From SZAS-79 sp965279075 (GTDB taxonomy: Bacteria; Pseudomonadota; Gammaproteobacteria; Burkholderiales; SG8-39), in contig CBDIHI010000011.1 of NCBI GenBank assembly GCA_965279075.1, forward strand, positions 558,001 through 622,000: a DNA stretch of 64,000 nt, read 5' to 3'. A program made the position numbers and the translations under genes. How positions within the stretch are numbered: position 1 is the stretch's first letter; each line of letters opens with the position of its first letter. Below the pieces are notes generated by a model. It was not told the origin of the DNA and did not search any database. It was given only the letters and a program-made list of their open reading frames with translations. Below, piece after piece: positions 25,235-34,427 of this stretch.

Positions 25235-28200
25235 ATGAACGGCTCCTCGATCCTCTCCAAGAGCGGCAAAGGCATGCTGGAGGCCTCCGGCAAGTCCAGC
25301 ATCCTGTCGCGCTCCGACCGTGCCGTGCTGGCGCAGGTCGACGGCAAGACCTCGATCACCGACCTCAACAAGAAGTTCGAGAAGATCGACGAGGCGAAGT
25401 TCCTGCTCCTCATGGAGCAACTGTCGAAGGACGGGTTCGTCCGCGAGATCTCGAGCGGGGCCGCGCCGGCCCCGACGCCTGCCGCGGCGAAGCCGACCCC
25501 CAAGCCGTCTGCGCCGCCGCCCCCGGCCGGCGACAGCGACGAGGAACTCGACTTCACGCAAATGTCGGCGGCCCAAAAAAAGCCGGCTGCACCTGCTGCC
25601 CCGAAGCCGCCGATGGACCTGGCGGCCCACGCGCGTGCCGCTTCCGAGCTCACCGCGCAGGAGGACCCCCACAACTTCAAGGCCAGGCAGGAAGCCGAGG
25701 CCAAGGCAGCGTTGGCCGCGCAGCGCACAAAGGTCGAGGCGGAAGTGCGCGCCAAGGCCGTGGCTGCGGCTGGTGCGGCGGCGGCCAAGGCTAAAGCCGA
25801 TGCCGAAGCCAGGGCGAAGGCACAGGCCGAGGCTGAGGCCAAAGCCAAGGCGAAGGCCGAAGCCGAGGCCAAAGCGAAGGCCGAAGCCGAGGAGAACGCC
25901 CGCGTCGAAGCCGAGCTCAAGGCGGAGCATGAGCGGGAGCGCGCCAGGGCCGATGCGGAAAGGGTTGCCCGGGACGATGCTGCGCGCAAGGAGGCAGAAG
26001 AGAAGGCGCGCCGGCAGGCCGAAGAGCATGCCCGCGTGGAGGCGGAGCTCAAGGCGAAACTGGAGGAAGAGCGTGCCCGGGCCGAAGCCGAACGGGCGGC
26101 GCGGGAGGAGGCCGAGAAGAAGGCTCGCGCCGAGGCGGAGCGCCTTGCGAGGGAGGCGGAGGAACGCGCGCGCAGGGAAGCCGAGGAGAAGGCCCGCCTC
26201 GAAGCCGAAATGCGGGCCCGGGTCGAAGCTGAACTCAGGGCGAAGCTTGAGGAAGAGCGCGCCAAGGCCGAGGCCGAGCGCAAGGCGCGCGAGGAAGTCG
26301 AGCGCAAGGCGAAGGAAGAGGCCGAGCGCCTTGCGAAGGAAGCGGAAGAGCGCGCGCGCAGGGAAGCCGAGGAAAAGGCGCGCCGCGAAGCGGAAGAGCG
26401 TGCCCGTGTCGAGGCGGAACTGAAGGCAAAGCTCGAGGCAGAGCGCGCCCGGGCGGAGGCCGAGCGCCTGGCCCGCGAGGAGGCCGAGCGCAAGGCGAAG
26501 GCCGAGGCCGAGGAACGCGCGCGCAAGGAAGCGGAAGAGAAGGCGCGGCTCGAGGCCGAGCGGATTGCCAAGGAAGAAGCGGAGCGCAAGGCCAAAGAGG
26601 AGGCTGAGCTTAAGGCCAAAGAGGAAGCGGAGCGCAAGGCGAAGGAGGCGGCGGAGCTCGAGGCCAAGGTCGAGGCCAAGGCCAAGCTGGAAGCGGAGTT
26701 CAAGGCCAAGGACGAAGCCGAGCGCAAGGCGAAGGAAGAAGCCGACCTCAAGGCCAAAGCCGAGTCCGAGCGCAAGGCCGGGGAAGAGGCTGAAGCACTG
26801 GCAAGGAAGGAAGCCGAGGAGAAGGCACGCAAGGACAAGGAAGCCGAAGCTGCAGCAGTGGCTGCTTCCGCAGTTGCCGCAGCAGCCGTTGCCACGGCAC
26901 CGGCGCCGGCCGCCTCCACGACGGATTCACTGCTTGCCGACCTCGATTCGTTCTCGATGCGTGACGACGAGGAGCGCGAGCGCAAGGAGGCCGAGGAGAA
27001 AGCGCTCAAGGAGGCCGAAGCGAAGGCCCGTGCCGAAGCCGAGGCGAAGGCGCGGAAGGACGCCGAGGAGAAAGCGCGCCTCGAAGCGGAAGTGCAGCGT
27101 CGCAAGGAAGAGGAGGCGCGCCTCGCCCGCGAAGTGGAGGAGCGCGAGGCCCGCGAGGCGGAGGAGCGCAGGAAAGCCGAGGAGGCCGAGCGCAAGCGCA
27201 AGGCCACGGAGAGCCTCGCACGCCACAAGGGGGAGGCGGCCCCGCCCGCCAGGCCTGCCGCCGCGAAGAAGGCCGGTACGGACGACGAGGACGACATCGA
27301 TATCTCGGACGACGACCTTGACCTCGATGACGTCAAGGCGGACGAGAAAAAGCTCGCCGCGGCGGAAAAGAAGGACGGCCAGCGCGCGCGCGACAAGATC
27401 GACGCCGCCGCGCTGAAGGCCAGCAAGCAGGCCGATTCGACCATGTCGGTGCCACAGTCCCCCGTGCGGGCGGGCCGGCCGGTCAAGTGGGGCAAGCCCG
27501 TCGCCATCGCGCTGTTCGTGCTCCTCATCGGCGGGCTGGGCCTGATCCAGGTGATGCCGCTGTCGACGGCGACCTACGAGCGCCTCGTCTCGGACGCGCT
27601 GGGTCGCCCGGTGAAGATCAGTTCCGTCAATTTTTCTGTGATCACGGGGTTGGAGCTGAAGATGCAGGGGGTATCCATCGGGGATGGGGTGCGGATTTCG
27701 ACCGTGCATGCGGCGCCCGAACTGCAGTCGCTCTTCGCGGGGAAGAAGGTCTTCACGAACGTCACGGTGGAAGGCCTGGTGATTCCCCAGGAGGACCTGG
27801 GCGCGATGCTGTTCGGTTCGATGAAGGGGGACGGGCTCGTGATCGCGCGCATCACCGCGGCGAAGGCGAAGGTCGTAGGAGTGCTGCAGATGCCCGACCT
27901 CGACCTTGATATCGCCTTTGGCGGGGGCGGGAGCGTCAAGTCCGTCGGCATCAAGTCGACCGAGAGCAAGCTCGTTGGGCGCCTCGAACCGCAGGGCGGC
28001 AACGTCAGCGTGGAGTTGAACGCCGGCACGCTCTCGGTGCCGTTCGTCGCCGGCATGACGATCTCGGACTTCGCCATGAAGGGCACGGTGACGGCGCAGG
28101 AGCTTGCGGTGAGCTCGTGGGACGGCAAGATCTTCGATGGCATCGCGTCCGGAGCCGCGCGGGTCCGCTGGGGCGCGCGCTGGAGCGTCGAAGGCGAGAT

Positions 28201-28633
28201 GGGCATCAAACAGATGACTGCGAGCGTGCTCGCCCCGGCGCTGATGTCCGAAGGCAAGGCGGACGCGCGTGGAACCTTCTCGATGAGCGGGACCGCGCCC
28301 GACAAGCTCGGCGCCGAGGCACGGCTCGACGGCAGGTTCACGGTCACCAAAGGGGTGCTGGGCAGCTTCGATCTGTCGCGCGCGTTGCAGCCCACCGCCA
28401 GCCAGGCCTCGGGTAGGACGCTGTTCTCCGACCTGTCCGGCTCGGGCACCTACAACAAGGGCGCGGTCCAGCTGCGCGACCTGAAGCTGACTGCGGGGCT
28501 CCTTTCCGCCAGCGGCAGCATGGAGATCGACGCCTCGGGGCGCGTTTCCGGACGGGCCAATGCGGAGCTCGGGCCGCAGCGCGGTGCGATCACCCTTTCG
28601 GGCACGGCGAAGGAACCGAAGGTCTCCCGCTAG
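25235..28633 (+). CDS. Large inner-membrane protein: N-terminal helical domain, long charged rod, AsmA-like periplasmic region
   Basis: An 1132-residue protein with an unusual layout. Residues 1-75 form a small helical, winged-helix-like domain (LAQVDGKTSITDLNKKFEK, then MEQLSKDGFVREI). Residues 76-160 are an Ala/Pro linker. Residues 160-538 and 578-670 are almost pure Glu/Ala/Lys/Arg heptad-like repeat (EEAERKAKEEAE-type), able to form a coiled coil or a stable single helix. An acidic segment (DDEDDIDISDDDLDLDD, about 683-700) precedes one TM helix at about 753-771. The last 360 residues alternate beta strands with AsmA/DUF748-like LTGSG and GRAN patterns. TolA is the closest layout analogue I know. 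Function unknown; cytoplasmic rod and periplasmic tail are predicted from charge. Confidence 0.8.
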   Translation: MNGSSILSKSGKGMLEASGKSSILSRSDRAVLAQVDGKTSITDLNKKFEKIDEAKFLLLMEQLSKDGFVREISSGAAPAPTPAAAKPTPKPSAPPPPAGDSDEELDFTQMSAAQKKPAAPAAPKPPMDLAAHARAASELTAQEDPHNFKARQEAEAKAALAAQRTKVEAEVRAKAVAAAGAAAAKAKADAEARAKAQAEAEAKAKAKAEAEAKAKAEAEENARVEAELKAEHERERARADAERVARDDAARKEAEEKARRQAEEHARVEAELKAKLEEERARAEAERAAREEAEKKARAEAERLAREAEERARREAEEKARLEAEMRARVEAELRAKLEEERAKAEAERKAREEVERKAKEEAERLAKEAEERARREAEEKARREAEERARVEAELKAKLEAERARAEAERLAREEAERKAKAEAEERARKEAEEKARLEAERIAKEEAERKAKEEAELKAKEEAERKAKEAAELEAKVEAKAKLEAEFKAKDEAERKAKEEADLKAKAESERKAGEEAEALARKEAEEKARKDKEAEAAAVAASAVAAAAVATAPAPAASTTDSLLADLDSFSMRDDEERERKEAEEKALKEAEAKARAEAEAKARKDAEEKARLEAEVQRRKEEEARLAREVEEREAREAEERRKAEEAERKRKATESLARHKGEAAPPARPAAAKKAGTDDEDDIDISDDDLDLDDVKADEKKLAAAEKKDGQRARDKIDAAALKASKQADSTMSVPQSPVRAGRPVKWGKPVAIALFVLLIGGLGLIQVMPLSTATYERLVSDALGRPVKISSVNFSVITGLELKMQGVSIGDGVRISTVHAAPELQSLFAGKKVFTNVTVEGLVIPQEDLGAMLFGSMKGDGLVIARITAAKAKVVGVLQMPDLDLDIAFGGGGSVKSVGIKSTESKLVGRLEPQGGNVSVELNAGTLSVPFVAGMTISDFAMKGTVTAQELAVSSWDGKIFDGIASGAARVRWGARWSVEGEMGIKQMTASVLAPALMSEGKADARGTFSMSGTAPDKLGAEARLDGRFTVTKGVLGSFDLSRALQPTASQASGRTLFSDLSGSGTYNKGAVQLRDLKLTAGLLSASGSMEIDASGRVSGRANAELGPQRGAITLSGTAKEPKVSR

Positions 28634-28680
28634 CCGCCGCGGAGAGGCCGTTCGCCCGGGGCCGGCGCTCCTCGGGCGGG

Positions 28681-28686
28681 TATAAT
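28681..28686 (+). promoter_or_regulatory. Candidate purL -10 element
   Basis: A perfect TATAAT 25 bases before the purL ATG. The region 16-18 bases upstream is GC-rich without a good -35, so an activator or a weak promoter is possible. The leader would be about 20 bases and shows no Shine-Dalgarno. Confidence 0.5.
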
Positions 28687-28711
28687 TCAGCTTTACCGGC
28701 CCCAGCCCGCG

Positions 28712-31700
28712 ATGTCCACGATTCTCAAGCTGCGCGGTGCAAGCGCGCTCTCTGATTTCCGTCTCGCCAAGCTCCTCCCGCAACTCAGGGCCGCGCATCC
28801 CGGCGTGCAGGGCGTCGCCGCGGAATTCCGCCACTTCGTGGAGACCTCCGGCCCGCTTGACGATGGCCAGTCCCGGCTGCTCGGGCGGCTGCTGAAGTAC
28901 GGGTCCCCGCTGCCTGGCACTTACGCTAAGGACCAGTTCTTCCTGGTCGTGCCCCGCATCGGAACGATTTCCCCGTGGTCCTCCAAGGCGACCGACATCG
29001 CGCGCCAATGCGGCCTGCCGGTCGTGCGCAGGATCGAGCGCGGCACAGCGTTTTTCGTGAAGGCCGCCAGGCCGCTGTCCGCGAAGGAACGCGCGGCGCT
29101 GAGCGCGCTGTTCCACGACCGGATGACGGAGGCGGTGCTCGACTCCGAGGACGGCGCCGATGCGCTGTTCACCCACGTGCCGCCCCGGCCCCTGGCGAGC
29201 GTTCCCCTCGGCAGCGACGCTCATGCCGCGCTGTCCGCGGCGAACGGCCGGCTCGGACTCGCGTTGTCGGAGGACGAAATCGACTACCTGGCCCGGGCCT
29301 ACGCCGGTCTGGCGCGCGACCCGACCGACGCCGAGCTGACGATGTTCGCGCAGGCGAATTCCGAGCACTGCCGGCACAAGATCTTCAACGCCGACTGGAT
29401 CGTCGACGGCGAGAAGAAGGCGCAGTCGCTGTTCGGCATGATCAAGCACACCCATGCGACAAACCCGCAGGGTACGGTACTCGCCTACACCGACAACGCG
29501 GCGATCATGGAAGGGCGTGTCGCTCAGCGCTTCTATCCCGACGGCACAACGGTCTACCGGCCGCATGCCGAGCTCACGCATACGGTGATGAAGTGCGAGA
29601 CGCACAACCACCCGACGGCCATCTCGCCTTTCCCCGGTGCCGCCACAGGTGCGGGCGGGGAGATACGGGACGAAGGTGCAACCGGCCGCGGCGCCAAGCC
29701 CAAGGCGGGCCTTGCGGGATTCTCCGTGTCGAATCTGCGCATCCCCGGTGCGGTGCGACCCTGGGAGCAAGGCGACTACGGCCGCCCCAACCGAATCGTG
29801 TCGGCGCTCGACATCATGATTGAAGGCCCGATCGGGGCGGCTGCGTTCAACAATGAATTCGGCCGGCCGAACCTCGCAGGGTATTTCCGCGTGTTCGAGC
29901 AGGAGGTCGGCGGAATCCAGCGCGGCTACCACAAGCCCATCATGCTCGCGGGCGGCATCGGCAGCATTGCCGACGCTCAGTCGGCGAAGAGCGGGTTACC
30001 CGAAGGCACGCTGCTGATCCAGCTCGGCGGGCCCGGCATGCTGATCGGCATGGGCGGCGGCGCGGCCTCCAGCATGGGCGCGGGTGCGAACACCGAAGAC
30101 CTCGACTTCGATTCCGTGCAGCGCGGCAACGCCGAGATCCAGCGCCGCGCGCAGGAAGTCATCGACCGCTGCTGGCAGCTCGGCGCCGACAACCCTGTGC
30201 TGTCGATCCACGACGTGGGCGCGGGCGGGCTGTCCAACGCGATGCCCGAGCTCGCGCACTCCGCGGGCCGCGGCGCGCGCTTCGACCTGCGCGCAATCCC
30301 CTCCGAGGACACCGGCATGTCACCGCGCGAGATCTGGTGCAACGAGGCGCAGGAGCGCTACGTGCTCGGCATCGCACCGCACAGCCTCGAGCGCTTCCGG
30401 GCGCTCTGTGAGCGGGAGCGCTGCCCGTTTTCCGTGCTCGGCACGGCGACCGCCGACGGCCACCTGGAGGTTGCGGACCCGCAGCTCGGCGGCAAGCCCG
30501 TGGACCTCGCCATGGAGACGCTCCTCGGCAAGCCGCCGAAGATGCTGCGCGACGTGAAGCGCGTCGCGCGCGAGGGCAAGCCGTTCGAGACCGGCAGGAT
30601 CGACCTCAGGGATGCGGCCTACCGCGTATTGCGACATCCTTCCGTGGCCGACAAGACCTTCCTGGTCTCCATCGGGGATCGCACCGTGGGCGGGCTGTGC
30701 TCGCGCGACCCGTTCGTCGGCCCCTGGCAGGTGCCGGTGGCCGACTGCGCGGTGACGCTGCTGGATTTCGAGGGCTACGCGGGCGAGGCGTACTCGATCG
30801 GGGAGCGTACGCCGCTCGCGCTGATCGACGGCCCCGCCTCGGGTCGCATGGCCGTCGGCGAGGCGCTGACCAACCTTGCCGCGGCGTGTGTCGATGCGCT
30901 CGACCGCGTCAAGCTCTCGGCCAACTGGATGGCGGCGGCCGGCTACCCCGGCGAGGATGCGGCGCTGTTCGACACGGTCAAGGCCGTGGCGATCGACCTG
31001 TGCCCGGCGATCGGCGTGGCGATTCCCGTGGGCAAGGATTCCCTGTCCATGCGCACCGCCTGGAGCGACGCGGGCGGCAAGAAGGAAGTCGTCGCCCCGC
31101 TTTCGCTGATCGTCTCCGCGTTCGCGCCGGTCAGCGATGCGCGAGCCTCGCTGACCCCGCGGCTGCGCACCGACGCAGGCGAGACCGAACTAGTGCTGCT
31201 CGACCTCGGGGCCGGCAGGAACCGCCTCGGCGGCAGCATCCTCGCGCAGGTCCACAACGAGTTCGGCACCGATGCGCCCGACCTCGATGAGCCCGCGCGG
31301 CTGGCGGGTTTTTTCCGCGCGGTGCAGAGGCTTTCGCGCGAAGGGCTGGCGCTGGCCTACCATGACCGATCCGACGGCGGCCTGTTCGCGACGCTGTGCG
31401 AGATGGCTTTCGCCGGCCATTGCGGCCTGACGGTGAGCCTCGACACGCTGGCGTTCGACGCGTGGACGGAGGACGTGGACGGCTTCCGGCGCAACGGCGA
31501 GGAGCAGCTCGCGGGGCGCGTGCGGGATCGCGCACTGGCGGCCCTGTTTTCCGAGGAACTCGGTGCGGTGGTGCAGATCCGTGCCGCCGACCGGCAAAAG
31601 GCGATGGATATCCTGCGCGCCGAGGGCGTGCACCAGTACGCGAGCCTCGTCGGAACCCTCAACGACAAGGACGAGATCCGGTTCACGCGCAATGCGAAGA

Positions 31701-32662
31701 ACGTGTTCGCCGAGAAGCGCGTCGACCTGCAGCGCGCCTGGTCCGAGACGACCTGGCATATGCAGTCCCTGCGCGACAACCCCGAGTGCGCGAAAGAGGA
31801 ATACGACCGGGTCCTCGACGCGTCGGATCCCGGGCTTTCGGTGGCCCTTGCCTACGATCCTGCAGAGGACATCGCCGCGCCGTTCATCGCGAAGGGCGCC
31901 CGCCCCCAAGTGGCGATCCTGCGCGAGCAGGGCGTGAACGGGCAGGTGGAAATGGCCGCGGCCTTCCACCGCGCGGGATTCGAGCCGCATGACGTCCACA
32001 TGAGCGACATCATCTCCGGGCGCGTGAGCCTGTCCGGGTTCGCGGGCTTCGCCGCGTGCGGCGGGTTCTCGTACGGCGACGTGCTCGGCGGCGGGCAGGG
32101 CTGGGCGAAGTCGATCCTGTTCAACCCGCGCGCGCGCGACGAGTTCGAGGCTTTCTTCAAGCGCGCGAACACCTTCGCGCTGGGCGTCTGCAACGGCTGC
32201 CAGATGATGAGTGCTCTGAAGGAGCTGATCCCCGGTGCCGCACGGTGGCCCGCGTTCCTCGGCAACCGCTCGGCCCAGTTCGAGGCGCGGTTCGTGCAGG
32301 TCGAGGTCGTGAAGAGCCCGTCGCTGTTCTTCGAGGGCATGGAAGGCAGCCGCATGCCGATCGCGCTGGCCCACGGCGAGGGTCGCGCGGTGTTCGATGC
32401 GCCGGACCACATGAAGGATGCGCTGGTCGCGATGCGCTTCGTCGACCATCGCGGCAAGGTTGCCGAAACCTACCCGCAGAATCCCAACGGATCCCCCCTG
32501 GGCATCACCGGCCTCACCACGGCCGACGGCCGCTTTACCGTGGTCATGCCCCACCCCGAGCGCGTGTTCCGCTCGGTGCAGATGTCGTGGGCGCCGGACC
32601 GCGCGGGCGAGGATTCCCCGTGGATGCGCATGTTCCGCAATTGCCGGCGCAAGGTCGGCTGA
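28712..32662 (+). CDS. purL: Phosphoribosylformylglycinamidine synthase, single-chain
   Basis: A 1316-residue FGAM synthase, the large gamma/beta-proteobacterial type that carries synthetase and glutaminase in one chain. It converts FGAR, ATP and glutamine to FGAM in purine synthesis. The N-terminal PurS-like region is followed by a linker with FAQANSEHCRHKIFNADW, two AIRS-like halves (KCETHNHPTAISPFPGAATG, SIHDVGAGGLSNAMPE) and a class I glutaminase from about residue 1055. The nucleophile is Cys1160 in GVCNGCQMM, and MPHPERVFR gives the catalytic histidine. Confidence 0.98.
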   Translation: MSTILKLRGASALSDFRLAKLLPQLRAAHPGVQGVAAEFRHFVETSGPLDDGQSRLLGRLLKYGSPLPGTYAKDQFFLVVPRIGTISPWSSKATDIARQCGLPVVRRIERGTAFFVKAARPLSAKERAALSALFHDRMTEAVLDSEDGADALFTHVPPRPLASVPLGSDAHAALSAANGRLGLALSEDEIDYLARAYAGLARDPTDAELTMFAQANSEHCRHKIFNADWIVDGEKKAQSLFGMIKHTHATNPQGTVLAYTDNAAIMEGRVAQRFYPDGTTVYRPHAELTHTVMKCETHNHPTAISPFPGAATGAGGEIRDEGATGRGAKPKAGLAGFSVSNLRIPGAVRPWEQGDYGRPNRIVSALDIMIEGPIGAAAFNNEFGRPNLAGYFRVFEQEVGGIQRGYHKPIMLAGGIGSIADAQSAKSGLPEGTLLIQLGGPGMLIGMGGGAASSMGAGANTEDLDFDSVQRGNAEIQRRAQEVIDRCWQLGADNPVLSIHDVGAGGLSNAMPELAHSAGRGARFDLRAIPSEDTGMSPREIWCNEAQERYVLGIAPHSLERFRALCERERCPFSVLGTATADGHLEVADPQLGGKPVDLAMETLLGKPPKMLRDVKRVAREGKPFETGRIDLRDAAYRVLRHPSVADKTFLVSIGDRTVGGLCSRDPFVGPWQVPVADCAVTLLDFEGYAGEAYSIGERTPLALIDGPASGRMAVGEALTNLAAACVDALDRVKLSANWMAAAGYPGEDAALFDTVKAVAIDLCPAIGVAIPVGKDSLSMRTAWSDAGGKKEVVAPLSLIVSAFAPVSDARASLTPRLRTDAGETELVLLDLGAGRNRLGGSILAQVHNEFGTDAPDLDEPARLAGFFRAVQRLSREGLALAYHDRSDGGLFATLCEMAFAGHCGLTVSLDTLAFDAWTEDVDGFRRNGEEQLAGRVRDRALAALFSEELGAVVQIRAADRQKAMDILRAEGVHQYASLVGTLNDKDEIRFTRNAKNVFAEKRVDLQRAWSETTWHMQSLRDNPECAKEEYDRVLDASDPGLSVALAYDPAEDIAAPFIAKGARPQVAILREQGVNGQVEMAAAFHRAGFEPHDVHMSDIISGRVSLSGFAGFAACGGFSYGDVLGGGQGWAKSILFNPRARDEFEAFFKRANTFALGVCNGCQMMSALKELIPGAARWPAFLGNRSAQFEARFVQVEVVKSPSLFFEGMEGSRMPIALAHGEGRAVFDAPDHMKDALVAMRFVDHRGKVAETYPQNPNGSPLGITGLTTADGRFTVVMPHPERVFRSVQMSWAPDRAGEDSPWMRMFRNCRRKVG

Positions 32663-32702
32663 GCCCCGCTTCATCCCACCCTCAAAGTCAGGAGAAACCG
32701 AT

Positions 32703-33053
32703 ATGAGCGCAATCGTCCGCCACGAATCCAAAGGCATCCTCAGCAGCGCCGTCGAGCACGGCAACACCGTGTACCTCGCCGGCATCACCGCCGACGACCA
32801 GAAGCAGGACGCCAAGGGCCAGGCCGCGCAGATCCTCGCCACCATCGATCGCCTGCTCGCCACGTGCGGTTCGGACAAGTCGAAGGTGCTTACGGCCACG
32901 ATCTGGGTCAGCGATATCCGCAACCGCCCGCTGATGAACGAGTCCTGGAACGCGTGGACCGGCGGCCAGAACCTGCCGGCCCGGGCCTGTGTCGAGTCGA
33001 AGATGGCCGACCCGAACTGCCTGGTGGAAATCCAGGTCGTGGCGGCCAAGTAG
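32703..33053 (+). CDS. RidA/YjgF-family reactive-intermediate deaminase-like protein
   Basis: A 116-residue chorismate-mutase-like trimeric fold protein. Landmarks are GNTVYLAGITADD, the repeated QAAQILATIDRLLATCGSDKS and the end ARACVESKMADPNCLVEIQVVA, where the Arg and Glu line the active site. RidA proteins hydrolyse enamine/imine intermediates from PLP enzymes. The ATG at 32703 is preceded by AGGAG. It lies 40 bases after purL. Confidence 0.87.
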   Translation: MSAIVRHESKGILSSAVEHGNTVYLAGITADDQKQDAKGQAAQILATIDRLLATCGSDKSKVLTATIWVSDIRNRPLMNESWNAWTGGQNLPARACVESKMADPNCLVEIQVVAAK

Positions 33054-33073
33054 GCCCAGGGCGAGGCCCGCGC

Positions 33074-33448
33074 ATGGCGACCATGAAGACGATCCTCGTC
33101 GTCGAGGACGACGCCACCATGCGCGAGCTGCTGCGGCTGCACCTGACGCGTACGGGCTACGCCGTAACGGCCGCCGCGAACGGCATCGAGGCCGGCCATG
33201 CGATCCTCGGCCTCACGCCCGACCTCATCATCAGCGACGTCAACATGCCGCATATGAACGGGTTCGAGCTTGTGGCGGCCATGCGCCAGGACCCGCGTGT
33301 GCGCGACATCCCGGTGATCTTCCTGACGATCGAGGAGGACGCCGTCGACCGGGCGCAGAGCCTCGGTGCGGTCGAGTTCCTGACCAAGCCGATCCGCCTC
33401 GAGGCACTGCTGGCCAAGGTGGCGAAGCACCTGCCGCTCGGCGCATGA
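33074..33448 (+). CDS. Single-domain response regulator (CheY-like)
   Basis: A 124-residue receiver domain without an output domain. The acidic pocket is Asp12/Asp13 (VVEDD), phospho-acceptor Asp55 (ISDVNMPHMNGFEL), Thr85 and Lys105 (LTKPIR). No sensor kinase is nearby, so its partner is encoded elsewhere. A second ATG at 33083 would shorten it by three residues. Its TGA overlaps the next ATG (ATGA). Confidence 0.9.
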   Translation: MATMKTILVVEDDATMRELLRLHLTRTGYAVTAAANGIEAGHAILGLTPDLIISDVNMPHMNGFELVAAMRQDPRVRDIPVIFLTIEEDAVDRAQSLGAVEFLTKPIRLEALLAKVAKHLPLGA

Positions 33449-34068
33449 AGCTCGGGCCGCAGGACCTCGGCAAAGTCTCCGGGGGTACGCTCTCCCACTA
33501 CGAGCAGCGTGCGGAACAGTTCTGGGAGGGCACCCGCGGCCACGACGTGAGCCAGAACATCGGCACGCTGCTGCGGCACATCGCCGTGAAGCCGCCTTTC
33601 ACGCTCCTCGATTTCGGCTGTGGGCCCGGGCGTGACCTGTCCACCTTCAAGTCCCTGGGCCACGTAGCCATCGGGCTCGAAGGCTCGGAGCGCTTTGCGG
33701 CGATGGCGCGTGAGCACAGCGGCTGCGAGGTGTGGCGGCAGGATTTCCTTGCGCTCGACCTGCCGGAGGCGAGGTTCGATGGCGTGTTCGCGAACGCTTC
33801 GCTATTCCACGTCCCCTCCCAGGAGTTGCCGCGCGTGCTGCGCCAGCTGCACGACACGCTCAGGCCCGGCGGTGTCCTGTTCTCGTCCAATCCGCGCGGC
33901 ACGAACGAGGAGGGCTGGAACAAGGGCCGCTACGGGGCCTACCACGACATCGAGGCCTGGCGCGGCTACGTCACCGCGGCGGGATTCACCGAACTCGAAC
34001 ACTACTACCGGCCCGCCGGCCTGCCGCTGGAACAGCAGCCGTGGCTCGCGAGCGCCTGGCGCCGCTGA
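33445..34068 (+). CDS. Class I SAM-dependent methyltransferase
   Basis: A 207-residue methyltransferase with motif I LLDFGCGPGRDLSTF, an acidic post-I segment (GLEGSE), and the FDGVFANASLFHVP and LRPGGVLFSSNPRG motifs typical of UbiE/COQ5-like small-molecule methyltransferases. It overlaps the receiver gene and precedes the NIPSNAP gene by 22 bases. The substrate is unknown. Confidence 0.82.
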   Translation: MKLGPQDLGKVSGGTLSHYEQRAEQFWEGTRGHDVSQNIGTLLRHIAVKPPFTLLDFGCGPGRDLSTFKSLGHVAIGLEGSERFAAMAREHSGCEVWRQDFLALDLPEARFDGVFANASLFHVPSQELPRVLRQLHDTLRPGGVLFSSNPRGTNEEGWNKGRYGAYHDIEAWRGYVTAAGFTELEHYYRPAGLPLEQQPWLASAWRR

Positions 34069-34090
34069 CTTTTTCCAAGGGGAGACACAA

Positions 34091-34417
34091 ATGCTGCATG
34101 AACTGCGGATCTACAAATGCATGCCGGGCCGCCTGCCTGAACTCAACAAGCGCTTCGAGACCGTCACGCTCAAGCTGTGGGAAAAGCACGGCTTCCGGCC
34201 GGTGGCCTTCTGGACGGTGCGCGTCGGCCCGAGCAACCAGGACCTGTATTACCTGCTCGAGTGGAAGGACCTGGCAGAGCGCGAGCGCATCTGGGACGCC
34301 TTCGCCACCGACCCGGCCTGGCTGGGCGCGCGCGCGGAGTCCGAGAAGAACGGCCCCATCGTCGCCAACATCGAGAACATGATCCTGCAGCCGACGGCGT
34401 ACTCGAAGCTGAAGTAG
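34091..34417 (+). CDS. NIPSNAP-family protein
   Basis: A 108-residue ferredoxin-like dimeric alpha/beta-barrel. It begins LHELRIYKCMPGRLPELNKR and contains GFRPVAFWTVRVG and LLEWKDLAERERIWDAF, the usual NIPSNAP order. Bacterial members are small stand-alone proteins of unclear role, sometimes beside catabolic enzymes. GGGGAGACA precedes the ATG. Confidence 0.85.
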   Translation: MLHELRIYKCMPGRLPELNKRFETVTLKLWEKHGFRPVAFWTVRVGPSNQDLYYLLEWKDLAERERIWDAFATDPAWLGARAESEKNGPIVANIENMILQPTAYSKLK

Positions 34418-34427
34418 CGGCGGCCCC

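Noticed and set aside
25717..27220. Tandem DNA repeat array
   Set aside because: The periodicity is codon-level (GAG, GCG, AAG mixtures) and irregular; it encodes protein rod sequence.
25153..27528. A 791-residue Ser/Ala/Arg-rich open frame on the minus strand
   Set aside because: It is the antisense of the E/A/K/R repeat of the rod-AsmA gene; repeat composition removes stop codons on both strands.
26927..29932. A 1001-residue minus-strand open frame
   Set aside because: Antisense to the end of the rod-AsmA gene and the start of purL; Arg/His-rich with no domain signal.
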